Positions 1-9,980 of a DNA stretch of 64,000 nucleotides are shown in pieces. The translations under genes were made by a program, and so were the position numbers. Under the pieces are notes generated by a model. That model was not told the origin of the DNA, made no database searches, and saw only the letters and a list, made by a program, of their open reading frames with translations. The stretch comes from Septoria linicola (lineage: Eukaryota; Ascomycota; Dothideomycetes; Mycosphaerellales; Mycosphaerellaceae): the NCBI GenBank assembly GCA_024114885.1, contig CP099418.1, positions 868,001 to 932,000 of the forward strand, read 5' to 3'. How positions within the stretch are numbered: the first letter of the stretch is position 1; each line of letters opens with the position of its first letter.

Positions 1-2226
1 TGGGTATCGAATTCAAAGCGAAGGGTGTCAACGTTGCTCTAGCACCAGTCGTTGGTCCGCTGGGAAGAGTCGTATCAGGTGGACGCAATTGGGTAAGGCG
101 AAAATCACGCACTAAGCGGAGCAGCTCTAACATGACATAGGAAGGATTCACAAACGACCCTTACCTCGCCGGGCAACTCGTAGATCCTGCTGTGAGAGGT
201 CTGCAAGAGAATGTCGTAGCTTGTGTGAAGCATTTCATTGGCAACGAGCAAGGCGAGCATTTTTCATGTGTGGTACACGGTGAAGCGCACTGATAGTGGT
301 CCAGAGACGAACCGCAACCCTTTTGCCCAGGGACTACTTGCGCCACTCGGTGTCAATCTGAATACCTCGGTATCCTCAAACATTGACGATCGGCCGATGC
401 ACGAGCTCTATCTCTCCCCCTTCTACGATGCAGTCCGTGCTGGGGTTGGAAGTGTCATGTGCAGTTACCAGCACATCAATGGCTCGTACGGCTGCCAGAA
501 TAGCAAGACCTTGAATGGTCTTTTGAAGACCGAGCTCGGGTTCAGGGGCTTCGTGCTCAGCGATTGGTATGCGCAGCACACTGGCATCGCTTCTGCTACC
601 GCCGGAATGGACATGGTCATGCCTAGCGACATTTACTGGGGCAATGATACCCTTGCAGAAGCTGTGTCGAACGGCACTGTCAATTCCACTCGACTGGATG
701 ACATGGCTACTAGAATCCTGGCTTCGTGGTACCGTTTTGCAGAAATCGAAGAGCCAGGTGCTGAGCAGTTCGAAAATGTCACGCTCAATGAGCCGGAGTC
801 GACCCGTGTGGCCTTCCAGGCTGCCGTCGATGGTCACGTCCTGGTCAAGAACGTGAACAACGCTCTTCCTTTGGATCGGCCCGCGGCTCTGAATATCTTC
901 GGCTGGGATGCAGTGGGTGGTCTAAACACTTCGGCATTGAATCCCACACTGTACGGCGTATCGGTCCAGAACGCGCTCAAGTATACCAATGGCGACGACT
1001 TGAACGAGATCGTATTCCTCCAGTTCTCCGCCTCGGTGATTGCAGCTGGTAGCTCCCTGCCCGAAGTGGCGTTCAATGGCACTCTCATTACTGGAGGCGG
1101 ATCTGGCGGCATTCATCCTGTGTTCACCATTGCTCCCTACGATGGGCTGGCAGCACAAGCATTGGAGGACGGCACTGTTTTGCACACGGACTTCACAGAC
1201 AATCAAAACCCAAGTGTTCAGGATCCGGGTGCCCCGTGCCTCGTCATCATCAATGCGTTCGCATCGGAAAGTGCAGATCGTAGTACACTTGCCGACGAGT
1301 ACTCTGACACGCTCGTTACCAATGTCGCGAACCAATGCGCCAACACGATGGTTGTCATACACAACGCTGGCACAAGACTTGTCGACCGATGGGTAGACCA
1401 CGAGAATGTAACAGCAGTCATCTTCGCCCACCTTCCAGGTCAAGCCTCTGGAAAAGCTCTCACCGAGATCCTATACGGAAGACAATCTCCCAGTGGACGT
1501 CTTCCATACACCGTCGCACGCTCAGAGGCAGACTATGGAGACCTCTTGCGACCGTCTCTGCCAACAACCGAAGATCCTCAATACTCCCAGTCCGACTTCG
1601 ACGAAGGCGTCTTCATCGACTATCGACACTTCATTCAGCAGAAAATCACACCTCGATACGAGTTTGGCTATGGTCTGACATACTCGACATTCAACTACTC
1701 CGGTCTGCAGACTACACTTGAAGAGGCATCTGACAAGAGCTTGACTCCTCCTGACGCCGCCACGCCAGAAACAGTAGCAGCAGAAGGTGGTCTTGAATCC
1801 CTCTACGATATCATCGCAACAGTCTCTGTCTCCGTCGCCAACACTGGCTCAGTCGCCGCTGCAGAAGTTGCTCAGCTATATCTCGGCATTCCAAACAGCG
1901 ACGTAGACAGACAGCTCCGCGGCTTCGACAAGATGCTGATCCAACCTGGAGAGTCCGCTACATACAGCTTCCCTCTCCGAAGAAGAGATCTGAGTGTTTG
2001 GAACGTTGTCAGCCAGCAGTGGGAGATGCAGGATGGAAGCTATGAAGTGAAGGTTGGCAAGAGTGTGTTGGATATTCAGCTTGAAGGGTCTTTCAGCCTC
2101 AGCGGGGATGTCGACAATGGCAGTGGTGGTGCTCCAAGTGAGGCACCAGCTGAAGGTGGAGCTGCAAGGGCTGTGGGCAGCATGTTGGCTATGGTGATAG
2201 CGATGGCTGTTGTGTGCTTGATGTGA
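1..2226 (+). CDS. GH3 beta-glucosidase, 5' truncated, probable GPI anchor
   Basis: Glycoside hydrolase family 3 enzyme, expected to release terminal glucose from beta-glucosides at the cell surface. Exons are <1..92, 141..252 and 305..2226; the 5' end lies outside the window. The first exon carries the [12 protein letters not shown] and GGRNW blocks and the second carries KHFIGNEQ. The third has [20 protein letters not shown] and FVLSDW, whose Asp (codon 562-564) is the expected catalytic nucleophile. A C-terminal fibronectin-III-like domain is followed by a Gly/Ala/Ser-rich linker and a hydrophobic end typical of a GPI-attachment signal. Intron 2 (253..304) starts with GC, not GT. The [14 protein letters not shown] junction resembles fungal BglG/BglL-type GH3 proteins more than the secreted BglA type. 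Family call is firm; the GPI anchor is inferred from the C-terminus only. Confidence 0.93.
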
Positions 2227-2649
2227 TATATATCAGAACAGCATAGAGCACCCATGTCTGAATAAATGTTACATGTTACACTCTAGCCACTTCTCTTGGC
2301 ATCCACGTCCACACACCGGATAGATGCATGGGTTGGGTGCACTTCATTGTTGCCTTACATGCAGTACGTCAACCTACGCCAGCTTAGTGGTACACTGTGC
2401 AGTTCACGACTGCGTATCAACCAAGGTTACACCCACACAAATCGCCACTCGTAACTTGGAGTGGTCGAATTCGAAGCTGTGCAGTAGTGTTCTGATCGTC
2501 TCCCACCGCCCTCGGAAGTCGATTCAGCCGCATCTCGTCTCTACAACAGCCAGGCCCATCTTGAGCGGGATAGATGTGTGAAAGCTTGTCGCAACCATTG
2601 AACGCACAAAGGAAGGCCGATCGTTCATCACCAGCAGGACAGCACATCA
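2227..2649. other. Intergenic, nothing recognised
   Basis: Three-prime flank of the beta-glucosidase and upstream region of the small membrane protein gene. Short open frames on both strands show no family resemblance. Confidence 0.6.
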
Positions 2650-3339
2650 ATGAATGCACTGGATAACCTCAAAGCTGTGGCCAAGGGAACTGTCGCCACT
2701 CCAAAAGCGATACTATCACCGTGGAGAAGGAAGAAACTCGTGCTTGACAGTGAGCTGGAAGAGTCTCTCACAACAGCGGAATAGAGTGTCGGCGCAGCCT
2801 CACCGACTACAGATTCGGCCTCGCAGGTTCTAACGGTCGTCTTGAGTACAACACCCATCTCGATGCCCTCGACGACACAATCAGCTCAGGCGACCGATAT
2901 CCGTGCTCCAGACATAGGGAAAGCGGCTTCAGCGCTTTGGTTCATCATGGGAAGTGTGCTTGTTTTCTGGATAATCTGTTTCATGATATACTGGTGGCGT
3001 ACACGAAAGAGGCGGCAATCAGTCAATACTGGAACAGCAGGTCTTGGTGTCAAGAGACTGTTCAGTCGAAAGCGCTTTCAGAAGCCGGAACTATGCGGTG
3101 AAGGTGTTCGTACTGAGGAACACAGAAGCCCTGCGGAGCTGGAGGGGCAAAGAATCTCGCGACTTTTTCTGGTCCATGGAGTCTGGCGAGCAGAGCTTGA
3201 ATCGCCAAAGGCAGAGGTGGAGGACACGAGACGCATGCCTGCAGAGCTAGCGGCAGGAACGCCTCGTTCTGGCGACAGGACAGATCAAGACCAACAGCCA
3301 GCTCAAGCTACGCCTACGTTTGAGCTTCCGCAGAAGTAG
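2650..3339 (+). CDS. Small single-span membrane protein, unknown function
   Basis: Best model joins 2650..2749 and 2798..3339 across a 48-bp intron (GTGAGC...GCAG), giving 213 residues. Without the intron the same frame meets a TAG at 2782-2784, so splicing is needed. The N-terminus is short, followed by a Ser/Thr-rich stretch. One strong membrane span (ALWFIMGSVLVFWIICFMIYWW) runs straight into a basic stop-transfer segment (RTRKRR). The tail of about 120 residues is polar with PAEL-type repeats. This layout is common in fungal type-I-like surface proteins of unknown role. No signal peptide is obvious, so topology is inferred from the positive-inside rule. An alternative is a shorter protein from the in-frame ATG at 2863. 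Not recognised as a named family. Confidence 0.5.
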
Positions 3340-3905
3340 GATAGCAGGTTGAACACAACGGCGTCATCTGAGAGCAAAACAACGGCATCGAGGAAGACGA
3401 AGACATTTGGCGGACGTACGAGCAGCCGACTTTTGACAAGTATGCTGCAATGAATGCGGTGTATCGAAGCGCCGATAAGCTAGCACAATAAGACTCGATG
3501 GCTTCGAACGTGGTGCACCAATGTGACACACTCCAGTCGCACTCTGTGCTACTCAACGCTGCACATTCTTGTCACACCTTGTTGCCGTCTTTCGCGACGA
3601 CACAATCACCAGAGTCTAGAATCGAGTGACAGCTCTGGGGTCATGAAGAGGTTGAGACCTCGTATATGCTAGGACATGGCAGACCCAGACTCATTGTGAC
3701 AGAGGTCGTCGAGATGATGCTACAACGGTTATCGAGACTGACGACCATGGAAGGAGCTCTCAGAACGAACCTGGGGAATTCCCACTCTAGACGTGACGCT
3801 TTTGCTCTACTTAATCTAGAGCTAGCGCGGGAGGCCCTTCCTGAAGTCTTCCTAAACGCCCTTGGCAAACCCTCAATCACGAAGCAGCACACTACCGCCT
3901 CCTCC
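3340..3905. other. Intergenic, nothing recognised
   Basis: Between the stop of the small membrane protein and the stop of the Hce2 gene (tail to tail). Open frames here lack family features. Confidence 0.55.
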
Positions 3906-4547
3906 TCAGACATGCGTCAAAGTCCAATCCACCCTAACTTGCTGTCCGGCTGCCACATCCGGACTGTCACAAGGCATCGCTCCCGCCGAACTAACATACA
4001 TGTTGTACCCGCCCTGGCAGCCGACAGTACCATCCCTCTCAAATTTTTTAATCGAGTCTGAGACCAGATCAATCACATCTGCATTGCCGATCTTGGCGGT
4101 CAGGTAGTCTGCTTGGCCGCTGGTGACGACGGCATTGAACGCGCCTGGGAGGTGGGAGTTAGTATAACGCTCCCGGCGGGCGTATGCCTTTGTCAAAGGC
4201 AGTCGAGGGTGAGGGGGTCACTTACATGTCCCATACGACACGATGGTCTGTCCAGTGCTTGTTACAGTCCACTCTTGATCTTGTTGAATGGTCGTAAGCA
4301 TAGCCTGGCAGTCGTCGACCGAGGGATTGTTGTCTTGGTTCTGGGTGAGCTCGATGAAAGATGAGTCGCCGCAGTCGTTGATGCCCGGTGCGTTCCCGGC
4401 GTTGTTGTTGCCGTTGTTGCCATTGTTGCTTTGCACATTGGATGCCATGAGCATTGCTGCTTGGTCGTTGGATGGTTTGCGGCGGTAGCTGGTTGCGAGG
4501 CCGAGGGATGGCAGGAGGGCGATGAGGAGGGTGTTGCTGAAGTGCAT
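3906..4547 (-). CDS. Secreted Hce2-domain (Ecp2-type) effector candidate
   Basis: Exons on the minus strand are 4547..4226 and 4144..3906, joined across an 80-bp intron (GTAAGT...CCCAG), giving 186 residues. An N-terminal signal peptide (MHFSNTLLIALLPSLGLA) is followed by an Asn/Gly-rich linker. The Hce2-like core has Cys at 59, 80, 108, 150 and 166 and the family-like blocks NDCGDSSF, VDDCQAM, TIVSYGTC and GQQVRVDW. Hce2 proteins are homologues of the Cladosporium fulvum Ecp2 effector; members act outside the fungal cell, some as virulence or necrosis-related factors on plants. The splice site falls inside the third conserved Cys codon, and the join restores it, which supports the model. Whether this copy is active on a host cannot be read from sequence. 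Confidence 0.85.
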
Positions 4548-5372
4548 GTTTGCGGGTTGAGCTTTTTGAGATATAGTATTGGTGCTGGTTACGATGCTGT
4601 CTCGAAGATGGCACTGCTGCTGAATGACTTACTGAATGATGGCTGAAGTGCACGCAATATAAAGGATGAGGTTACGGGTTACTAAGAATAAGTGTGATCC
4701 AAATCAAGAAAGTCTGATCGATGTGATTGAGCTTTGTGCCTATTGATCCTGGTCTCGGTAGCTGTAAGTTCGTGGTATACCAGGTATATCACTGCGATCC
4801 TCGCGGCAATTCAACGTGCTTCCCTGCCATTCCGATCCTTAAACTTCAGAGAGCCTCAGATTTGCTGACGCCCTGACAACAACCCGGCTCGGGCAGCCCA
4901 CGGCTGTGCAACACGTCTCGTGGCCCAGCCATTTTCTTGGTCTCAAGTCTTGTCACCTCGTAACTTGCTAGGCGGAGCGTGTTGGAAGTCGCAGAATGCC
5001 CGAATGTTCGATAAGGGCGGTGTGAGCTTCACATCTAGGTTCATGTTCTCGACAGCCTGTAACGTCGGGGATATCCCGGTGATGTGATATTCAGAGTAGA
5101 AAATCGGTGACATGGGCGCTGAGCAGCTTTGCTGTAACTTAGTGAAGCTCCGAGCAGATGATGCCGGTGGGCCGGATGTCGTGAGCGGCGAGGTGCTGCA
5201 CTGCTCAGCTGCGGGTTTCAGTCGAACGACGCCTAGAGCTGCCATGCTGCCGAGGATATATTCAGGTCCAGAACACGAACGCCAAGCACCAGAACTCTTG
5301 ATCGCCATGTTTTCGAAGGTCAAGTTGAAGTTCACAGCTGCTGAGCTCTAGGATGCCAGTCCCAATTGGCGG
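4548..5372. other. Intergenic between effector and small membrane protein genes
   Basis: Holds the effector promoter. Apart from the TATA-like box listed separately, nothing recognisable; the open frames at 4943-5351 have no family features. Confidence 0.55.
4657..4663 (-). promoter_or_regulatory. TATA-like box of the Hce2 effector gene
   Basis: ATATAAA on the plus strand, read as TTTATAT on the minus strand, about 110 bp upstream of the effector ATG. The position fits a core promoter with a short 5' UTR. Not proven by sequence alone. Confidence 0.45.
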
Positions 5373-5839
5373 TCACGCTTTTGCTCCACTGGAAAGGAAG
5401 TCAGCTTCGTTGTACTTCCAGCCATCTTGTAGATCAATCTCACATTTCTGAAGCCCTTGGACCAAAAGCTGGAGGAGTCCCCAACATGCAACGGCCATCC
5501 CGACGCAAGCTTCAGTGCACTTGAACGTCACAACGGCGCCGACAATCTTGATGCATGTGAAGATGAATCCCACAATAGTGTTTGGGTCTGCGCAAGCACA
5601 TTAGTGTAGCTCACTGTTGTTGGCACTCACAAATACTTACTAGCCCAGATGGCTGGGAACACTTCATTGCATAGCAATACATAGCCAATAGACGCTGCTA
5701 CGCAGACGACGAATGTCGGGACATTGGCTGTGTCAAGCCATGCTGCGATGGCGAATCTGTCCTTGCTCTGCTCCGAATTGGGGTAGATTGGTTGACCTGC
5801 TTCTAAGGCTGGAGTGGTTGGCTGTTTAGTTTGCGACAT
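5373..5839 (-). CDS. Small multi-span membrane protein, unknown function
   Basis: Minus-strand exons 5839..5641 and 5587..5373 across a 53-bp intron (GTAAGT...GCAG) encode 137 residues. After a polar N-terminus of about 40 residues (MSQTKQPTTPALEAGQP) there is one span (TFVVCVAASIGYVLLC). After a short polar turn come one or two more hydrophobic segments (IVGFIFTCIKIVGAVV and GMAVACWGLLQLLVQGL). The C-terminus is polar. It contains several Cys residues in or near the membrane. I chose the ATG at 5839 because upstream in-frame sequence lacks any conserved look and a TATA-like box sits about 100 bp before it. No family recognised. Confidence 0.6.
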
Positions 5840-6847
5840 ATTGGCGGAGGCGAGTTGAATTGGCAATGACAGCGAGAAGTAATGTTCGAGTGAACGTGCT
5901 TTGGCTGAGAGACTTGGTGGAAGACTCTTCAAGAGTATATATCTTGTCTTCGGGTGGCCATGGGTCCACTATCGCGTGCGTGCAAGCGATGGCTTCGTGG
6001 TCACCGCTGGCTCGACGCCGCGAAGACGTGCTATCGACGCCGTGCACGAAATCTGATCTTGCTACTTGTGTATGCACCGCAGGGCTGAGGCGAGTACGCC
6101 AGATTCCAGATTCTCTGGCGCCAGCGCTACAGAGCCACGTGCTGGCGACTACAGTTGTGCAAACTCTGTTTCGAGCACACTAAAGACTTTGTCGTGCGCT
6201 ACAGTCTGTACAAGCGATAGCATTGCTGACCACCCCTCGTTCTGAAATGGCTAACGCACAAGGACATGTGTCCTGCGAAGTACTTCTACGCTCAAGCGAG
6301 CTGAAATGAAAAGAATGGTAGTGTTGCAAACTGAGGACGGTCTTGGCTAGTCGTGAAAATGGCTTTCGTGGCTGCAGAAAGGCGTGAGCTCTGGCCGGAG
6401 ACGCCGCAAGACGCACCTCACGTGCGATTACCAAAAACAGTCAGTCAGTCCAAGAGCGACGGTGCCGAGAGCATCTTGTTTCACGTTACACCCGCTGCGC
6501 ATGTCTTGAAGCAACAAAAGCCAACTTTGATCCGCCCATGTTGCCAATTCAGAGGATGATGGGGAAGAAGAGGAAAACCGAACGGAAAGTAATCTGGGTA
6601 GGAAACCAGGCACAGGCGCACAGCCGCTAGCTGCCGTTGTAGCCGATTGGCTGCATCCACCTTCGAAGTTCGAGGAGTCGCTCCTTATTGAACTTCTGCC
6701 GCTAACTTCAACAAATCTACCATATGTTGTGCATCTGCTTTGCCGGCCAACGTACACTATGGCTCTTCCCGCGACAATAATAGCTGGCTGTTGATTTATA
6801 TCCTTACCAAAGGCCAGTCACGGACGTCCCGGAAGCCCACCACAAAT
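5840..6847. other. Divergent intergenic region upstream of CYP51-like gene
   Basis: About 1 kb shared upstream space between the small membrane protein (minus) and the CYP51-like gene (plus). Besides the TATA-like motifs at 5936-5942 and TTTATA at 6795-6800 (about 50 bp before the CYP51-like ATG), no gene or repeat is evident. No sterol-response element could be asserted by eye. Confidence 0.5.
5936..5942 (-). promoter_or_regulatory. TATA-like box for the small membrane protein gene
   Basis: TATATAT about 97 bp upstream of the ATG at 5839 on the minus strand. The spacing suits a core promoter. Confidence 0.4.
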
Positions 6848-8374
6848 ATGTCCCTATCCGTGCAAGTCGCGTCTGCAATCGTTGTGCTTCTTATCACAAG
6901 CATCGTCTGCAACTTGTTCCAGCAAACCGCGTTCAGAGACACTCATAAGCCTCCGGTCGTCTGGCATTGGCTGCCATTGGTTGGCAGCACTATTCAGTAT
7001 GGCCCAGACCCATACGCTTTCTTCTTTGCTTGTCGCGAGAAACACGGCGACATATTCACGTTCACACTCCTCGGCATGAAAGTGACTGTGTACCTTGGAC
7101 TGCAGGGCAATAACTTTGTGCTGAACGGCAAGCATAAGGACCTCAATGCCGAAGAGGTTTACGGGCCATTGAGTATTCCGGTCTTTGGCAAAGGAGTGGT
7201 GTATGATGTCGACAATGCTAGATTCATGGATCAGAAGAGGCTGGTCAAGGAAGGCTTTGCAACTGCTAATTTGAGGGCTTATGTGCCCCAATTCGTACAT
7301 GAGGTGCGGAATTACGTGAACAGTAATCAAGCGTTTCAAGCCGAAGCGGGCATCTGTGACATATCGACTGTGGTCTTAGAGATCGCTCTATATTGTGCTG
7401 CAGGGTCACTGCAAGGCAAAGAAGTCCGGAAAGCCTTTGATGGCACCTTTGCCACACTTTTTCGGCATTTGGATGACGGCTTTGCACCTGTCAATTTCAT
7501 GCTTCCTGGCTTGCCGCTGCCCATCAATCGTCGGAGAGACCATGCACAGCTGGCAATGCAGAAGCTATACATTGACATAATTCATAAGAGAAGGTCTAGT
7601 CCTAGGCCCGATGACGAGCATGATATGCTGTGGTCGTTGATGGACGCGAACTACAAGGACGGTACGCCCATAAACGACGAGATTGTTGCCAACCTTATGA
7701 TCGCCCTGCTCATGGGAGGGCAGCATAACACTGCAGCGAGTGGCACCTGGATGGTGCTTGAGCTCGCTTACAAACCTCATATCATAGATGAGCTGTACAA
7801 GGAGCTCAAGTCTCATGGCCTGGTTGGAGAAGATCCCCAAGCACTCCATTACGAAGATCTCAGCAAGCTGGAACTACACAATGCAGTAATCAAGGAGACG
7901 CTTCGCCTGCATAGCCCAATACACTCAATCATGAGGAAAGTCAAGTCGCCTATGCAGGTCCCAGGTACTGAGATGGTTGTTCCGGAGGGCCATGTTCTGC
8001 TTGCAGCACCAAGCTTCCCATCTCGGCTGGAAGAGTACTTTCCGAAAGCAGGAGTCTGGGACCCCTATCGGTGGACCTCATGCGTGGCTCAGATCCACGA
8101 CGACTCTGGAGACAAAGGCGACACTGTGGACTACGGCTACGGCTCAGTATCAAGTAAAGCGGCTTTGTCGCCCTACTTGCCATTCGGAGCTGGACGGCAT
8201 CGATGCGTAGGGGAAACTTTTGCTTACGCTCAATTGACTGCGATTTTGGCCACCTTGGTGAGATTGCTGTCGTGGGAGCAGGTTGACCCGAAGGCGGACG
8301 TACCGAAGACTGACTACAGTAGCATGTTCTCCAGGCCGATTCATCCGAGCACAATTCGATGGCGGAAAAGATGA
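6848..8374 (+). CDS. CYP51-like sterol 14-alpha-demethylase (P450)
   Basis: Intronless, 508 residues from the ATG at 6848; the frame is open further upstream but without conserved sequence. The N-terminal membrane anchor (VASAIVVLLITSIVCNLF) precedes KPPVVWHWLPLVGSTIQYG. CYP51 blocks follow in order: GDIFTFTLLG, NAEEVYGPLSIPVFGKGVVYD, the I-helix GGQHNTAASGTW, KETLRLHSPIHSIMRKVKSPM, and the haem loop PFGAGRHRCVGE with the axial Cys at residue 453. CYP51 removes the 14-alpha-methyl group of lanosterol or eburicol at the ER in ergosterol synthesis and is the target of azole fungicides. Several positions differ from common fungal CYP51 (for example DYGYGSVSSK for DYGYG-LVS), so this may be a divergent paralogue, not the main enzyme. 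Family assignment is strong; paralogue status is inference. Confidence 0.9.
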   Translation: MSLSVQVASAIVVLLITSIVCNLFQQTAFRDTHKPPVVWHWLPLVGSTIQYGPDPYAFFFACREKHGDIFTFTLLGMKVTVYLGLQGNNFVLNGKHKDLNAEEVYGPLSIPVFGKGVVYDVDNARFMDQKRLVKEGFATANLRAYVPQFVHEVRNYVNSNQAFQAEAGICDISTVVLEIALYCAAGSLQGKEVRKAFDGTFATLFRHLDDGFAPVNFMLPGLPLPINRRRDHAQLAMQKLYIDIIHKRRSSPRPDDEHDMLWSLMDANYKDGTPINDEIVANLMIALLMGGQHNTAASGTWMVLELAYKPHIIDELYKELKSHGLVGEDPQALHYEDLSKLELHNAVIKETLRLHSPIHSIMRKVKSPMQVPGTEMVVPEGHVLLAAPSFPSRLEEYFPKAGVWDPYRWTSCVAQIHDDSGDKGDTVDYGYGSVSSKAALSPYLPFGAGRHRCVGETFAYAQLTAILATLVRLLSWEQVDPKADVPKTDYSSMFSRPIHPSTIRWRKR

Positions 8375-8676
8375 CGATCGTACTCCGATGCTTAGTTGGG
8401 TGTATGGAATATGTGATGCTGACTGGATCGACGTTGTCAGCTAGCCGCCATGGAGATGTTCGATATGCAGGGTTCCGCGAATAGGGCTCACCTTGGGGAG
8501 CTTAGCATTTGCAACCGATCAAACCTGCTGCCGAAAATACTACAATACTGCGTCGAGGACCTCGGGCTGCGCTCCTCTGCACATTCTATAACCTGTGCCA
8601 GCTTCCATCGCCTCGGGAGATAAAAGACGGCCAATCTCGTAGTTGTTCTTGCATTTCCATCATCGATTCTGCCGAC
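8375..8676. other. Intergenic, nothing recognised
   Basis: Three-prime flank of the CYP51-like gene and upstream sequence of the broken SnoaL-like gene. No recognisable feature. Confidence 0.5.
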
Positions 8677-9243
8677 ATGAAGGAAATGACGACCAAATTG
8701 TCGACACACTCCGGCACAGGCGTTGATTCCGCCAGGGCGTGGGCGGAGAGCTATGTGCCTCTCGGCCGTTCAGAGACGCCTCAGCAGCGGGCCTCGTGGG
8801 GAGCTCTGCACTCACTCAACGTGGACTGATTCGATCACGCTTTCATGATCCACCGCGAGGGCATCAACGCCACCATGGGGGTACGAGATGGATGGCTAGA
8901 GTGCCACGATCCTTTGACAGTTGAGATCGAGGCATCAAACTGCTTTCAACGGGCTGCGATACAGTCTAACACGAGTCCCTCAGTCAATTGGCCTCGCAAA
9001 CGACGGCAAAGGAGATGAATGGGTTGCGGCCGAGTTCATATGGCGTGGCACCTTTGCACACGATCTACGTTCGTGGCATGCTGGGCCCGTGGCTGTTAAA
9101 GCCACGGGTCAGACCTTCGAGATTCCAATCTACACTCTGTTCCGCTTCGACGAACAAGCCGAGGTCAGCAGGATCGATGAATACTACACGAAGAACTGGT
9201 ATGATGGTCTTCCTGAGTCGAAATACCGTATTCTGGCGAGCTA
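8677..9243 (+). pseudogene. Broken SnoaL/NTF2-like domain gene
   Basis: Coding sequence resembling a small SnoaL-like (NTF2-fold) protein, interrupted twice. The frame from the ATG at 8677 reads ARAWAESYVPLG...QQRASWGALHSLNVD, then hits TGA at 8827-8829 where the same frame continues with FDHAFMIHREGIN and GVRDGWLECHDPLTVEIEA. Near 8940-8946 the coding frame shifts by one to read AFNGLRYSL...GKGDEWVAAEFIWRGTF and IYTLFRFD, ending at a stop at 9241-9243. No GT-AG intron of plausible size explains either break. SnoaL-like proteins include small-molecule isomerases and cyclases and many of unknown role. Assignment to the superfamily rests on the domain pattern (EFIWRGTF, GQTFEIPIYTLFRF) and is moderate. 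Confidence 0.6.
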
Positions 9244-9311
9244 GCTAGCATCGGTTGAATTAAGCAGAATCTCACGTTGGGTCAATCTGCACCTACGTGT
9301 CATTTCAAACC

Positions 9312-9980
9312 TCACAAAGGATCTTGAACTTCACCCTTCAGATACTGTGTGAGAGTCATCGCGAAGAGACAAGTCTCATCCTCGAGCTGAGCCACGACCT
9401 CGAAGGTCCATTCTCCCGTTCGTAAGAACATGCCTGAAATCCACATGTCGCCCATGATATCATTGTAACGACTGACGGTCATGTGCTCGGTATATGCTCC
9501 CTCTGCATCACGAATGGCAAAGTGTGCTGTCTCAGCCGCTTTAACTGTTCGAAGTGGAACGCAATACGACTTCGGTTGGTCGTGCGTGCCATCAGGAAAG
9601 TTACATGTCATTGAGAAGCTTAGTGTCGCTTTTGCCAGCTCCGCGTTGTCGATCGGAGTGCCGCGTGTTGTGACTGCAGTTGACGGAATCGTGCCACGGA
9701 GCAAGACGAAGAAGATGCGATCGCTAAGCCCTCTGGTCAGAATAGCTCCGGCTTTGGAGATTACAGCAACGTACACAGGCAGTGGCGATGGAGCCATTTC
9801 GAGAAACTCCACCTCGAAGACTTGATTTGCAAGAGGTATTGGGCCATAAGTCGCATTGTTTGTGCCAAAGACGTGGTTCCATGGAGTGTTACTTGAAATT
9901 TGGCCGCTGGAAAGATGATTCGTTACGCATGGACTCCGGGAAGCCGCCCAGGTATCTATGATATATAGAACAGCTTGCAA
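9312..9980 (-). CDS. Unknown protein, start not resolved
   Basis: A 222-codon open frame on the minus strand ending at 9312, with coding-like composition (NNATYGPIPLANQVFEVEFLEM, AYTEHMTVSRYNDIMGDMW, GEWTFEVVAQLEDETCLFAM). The upstream end has no ATG: the first in-frame Met is at about residue 60. A 5' exon, possibly with a signal peptide, must be missing or degraded. Candidate acceptors lie near 9956-9960 and 9908-9912, but no convincing first exon with a secretion signal was found in the next 300 bp. Beta-strand-rich, Cys-containing sequence suggests an extracellular protein, but I do not recognise the family. It could be a 5'-truncated relic. Confidence 0.5.
   Translation of the reverse strand: MQAVLYIIDTWAASRSPCVTNHLSSGQISSNTPWNHVFGTNNATYGPIPLANQVFEVEFLEMAPSPLPVYVAVISKAGAILTRGLSDRIFFVLLRGTIPSTAVTTRGTPIDNAELAKATLSFSMTCNFPDGTHDQPKSYCVPLRTVKAAETAHFAIRDAEGAYTEHMTVSRYNDIMGDMWISGMFLRTGEWTFEVVAQLEDETCLFAMTLTQYLKGEVQDPL

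Noticed and set aside
569..1721. Several open frames inside the beta-glucosidase gene on both strands
   Set aside because: All are shadows of the GH3 coding frame, without their own features.
4222..4653. 143-codon minus frame overlapping the effector first exon
   Set aside because: Gln/His/Arg-rich shadow of the Hce2 gene in another frame.
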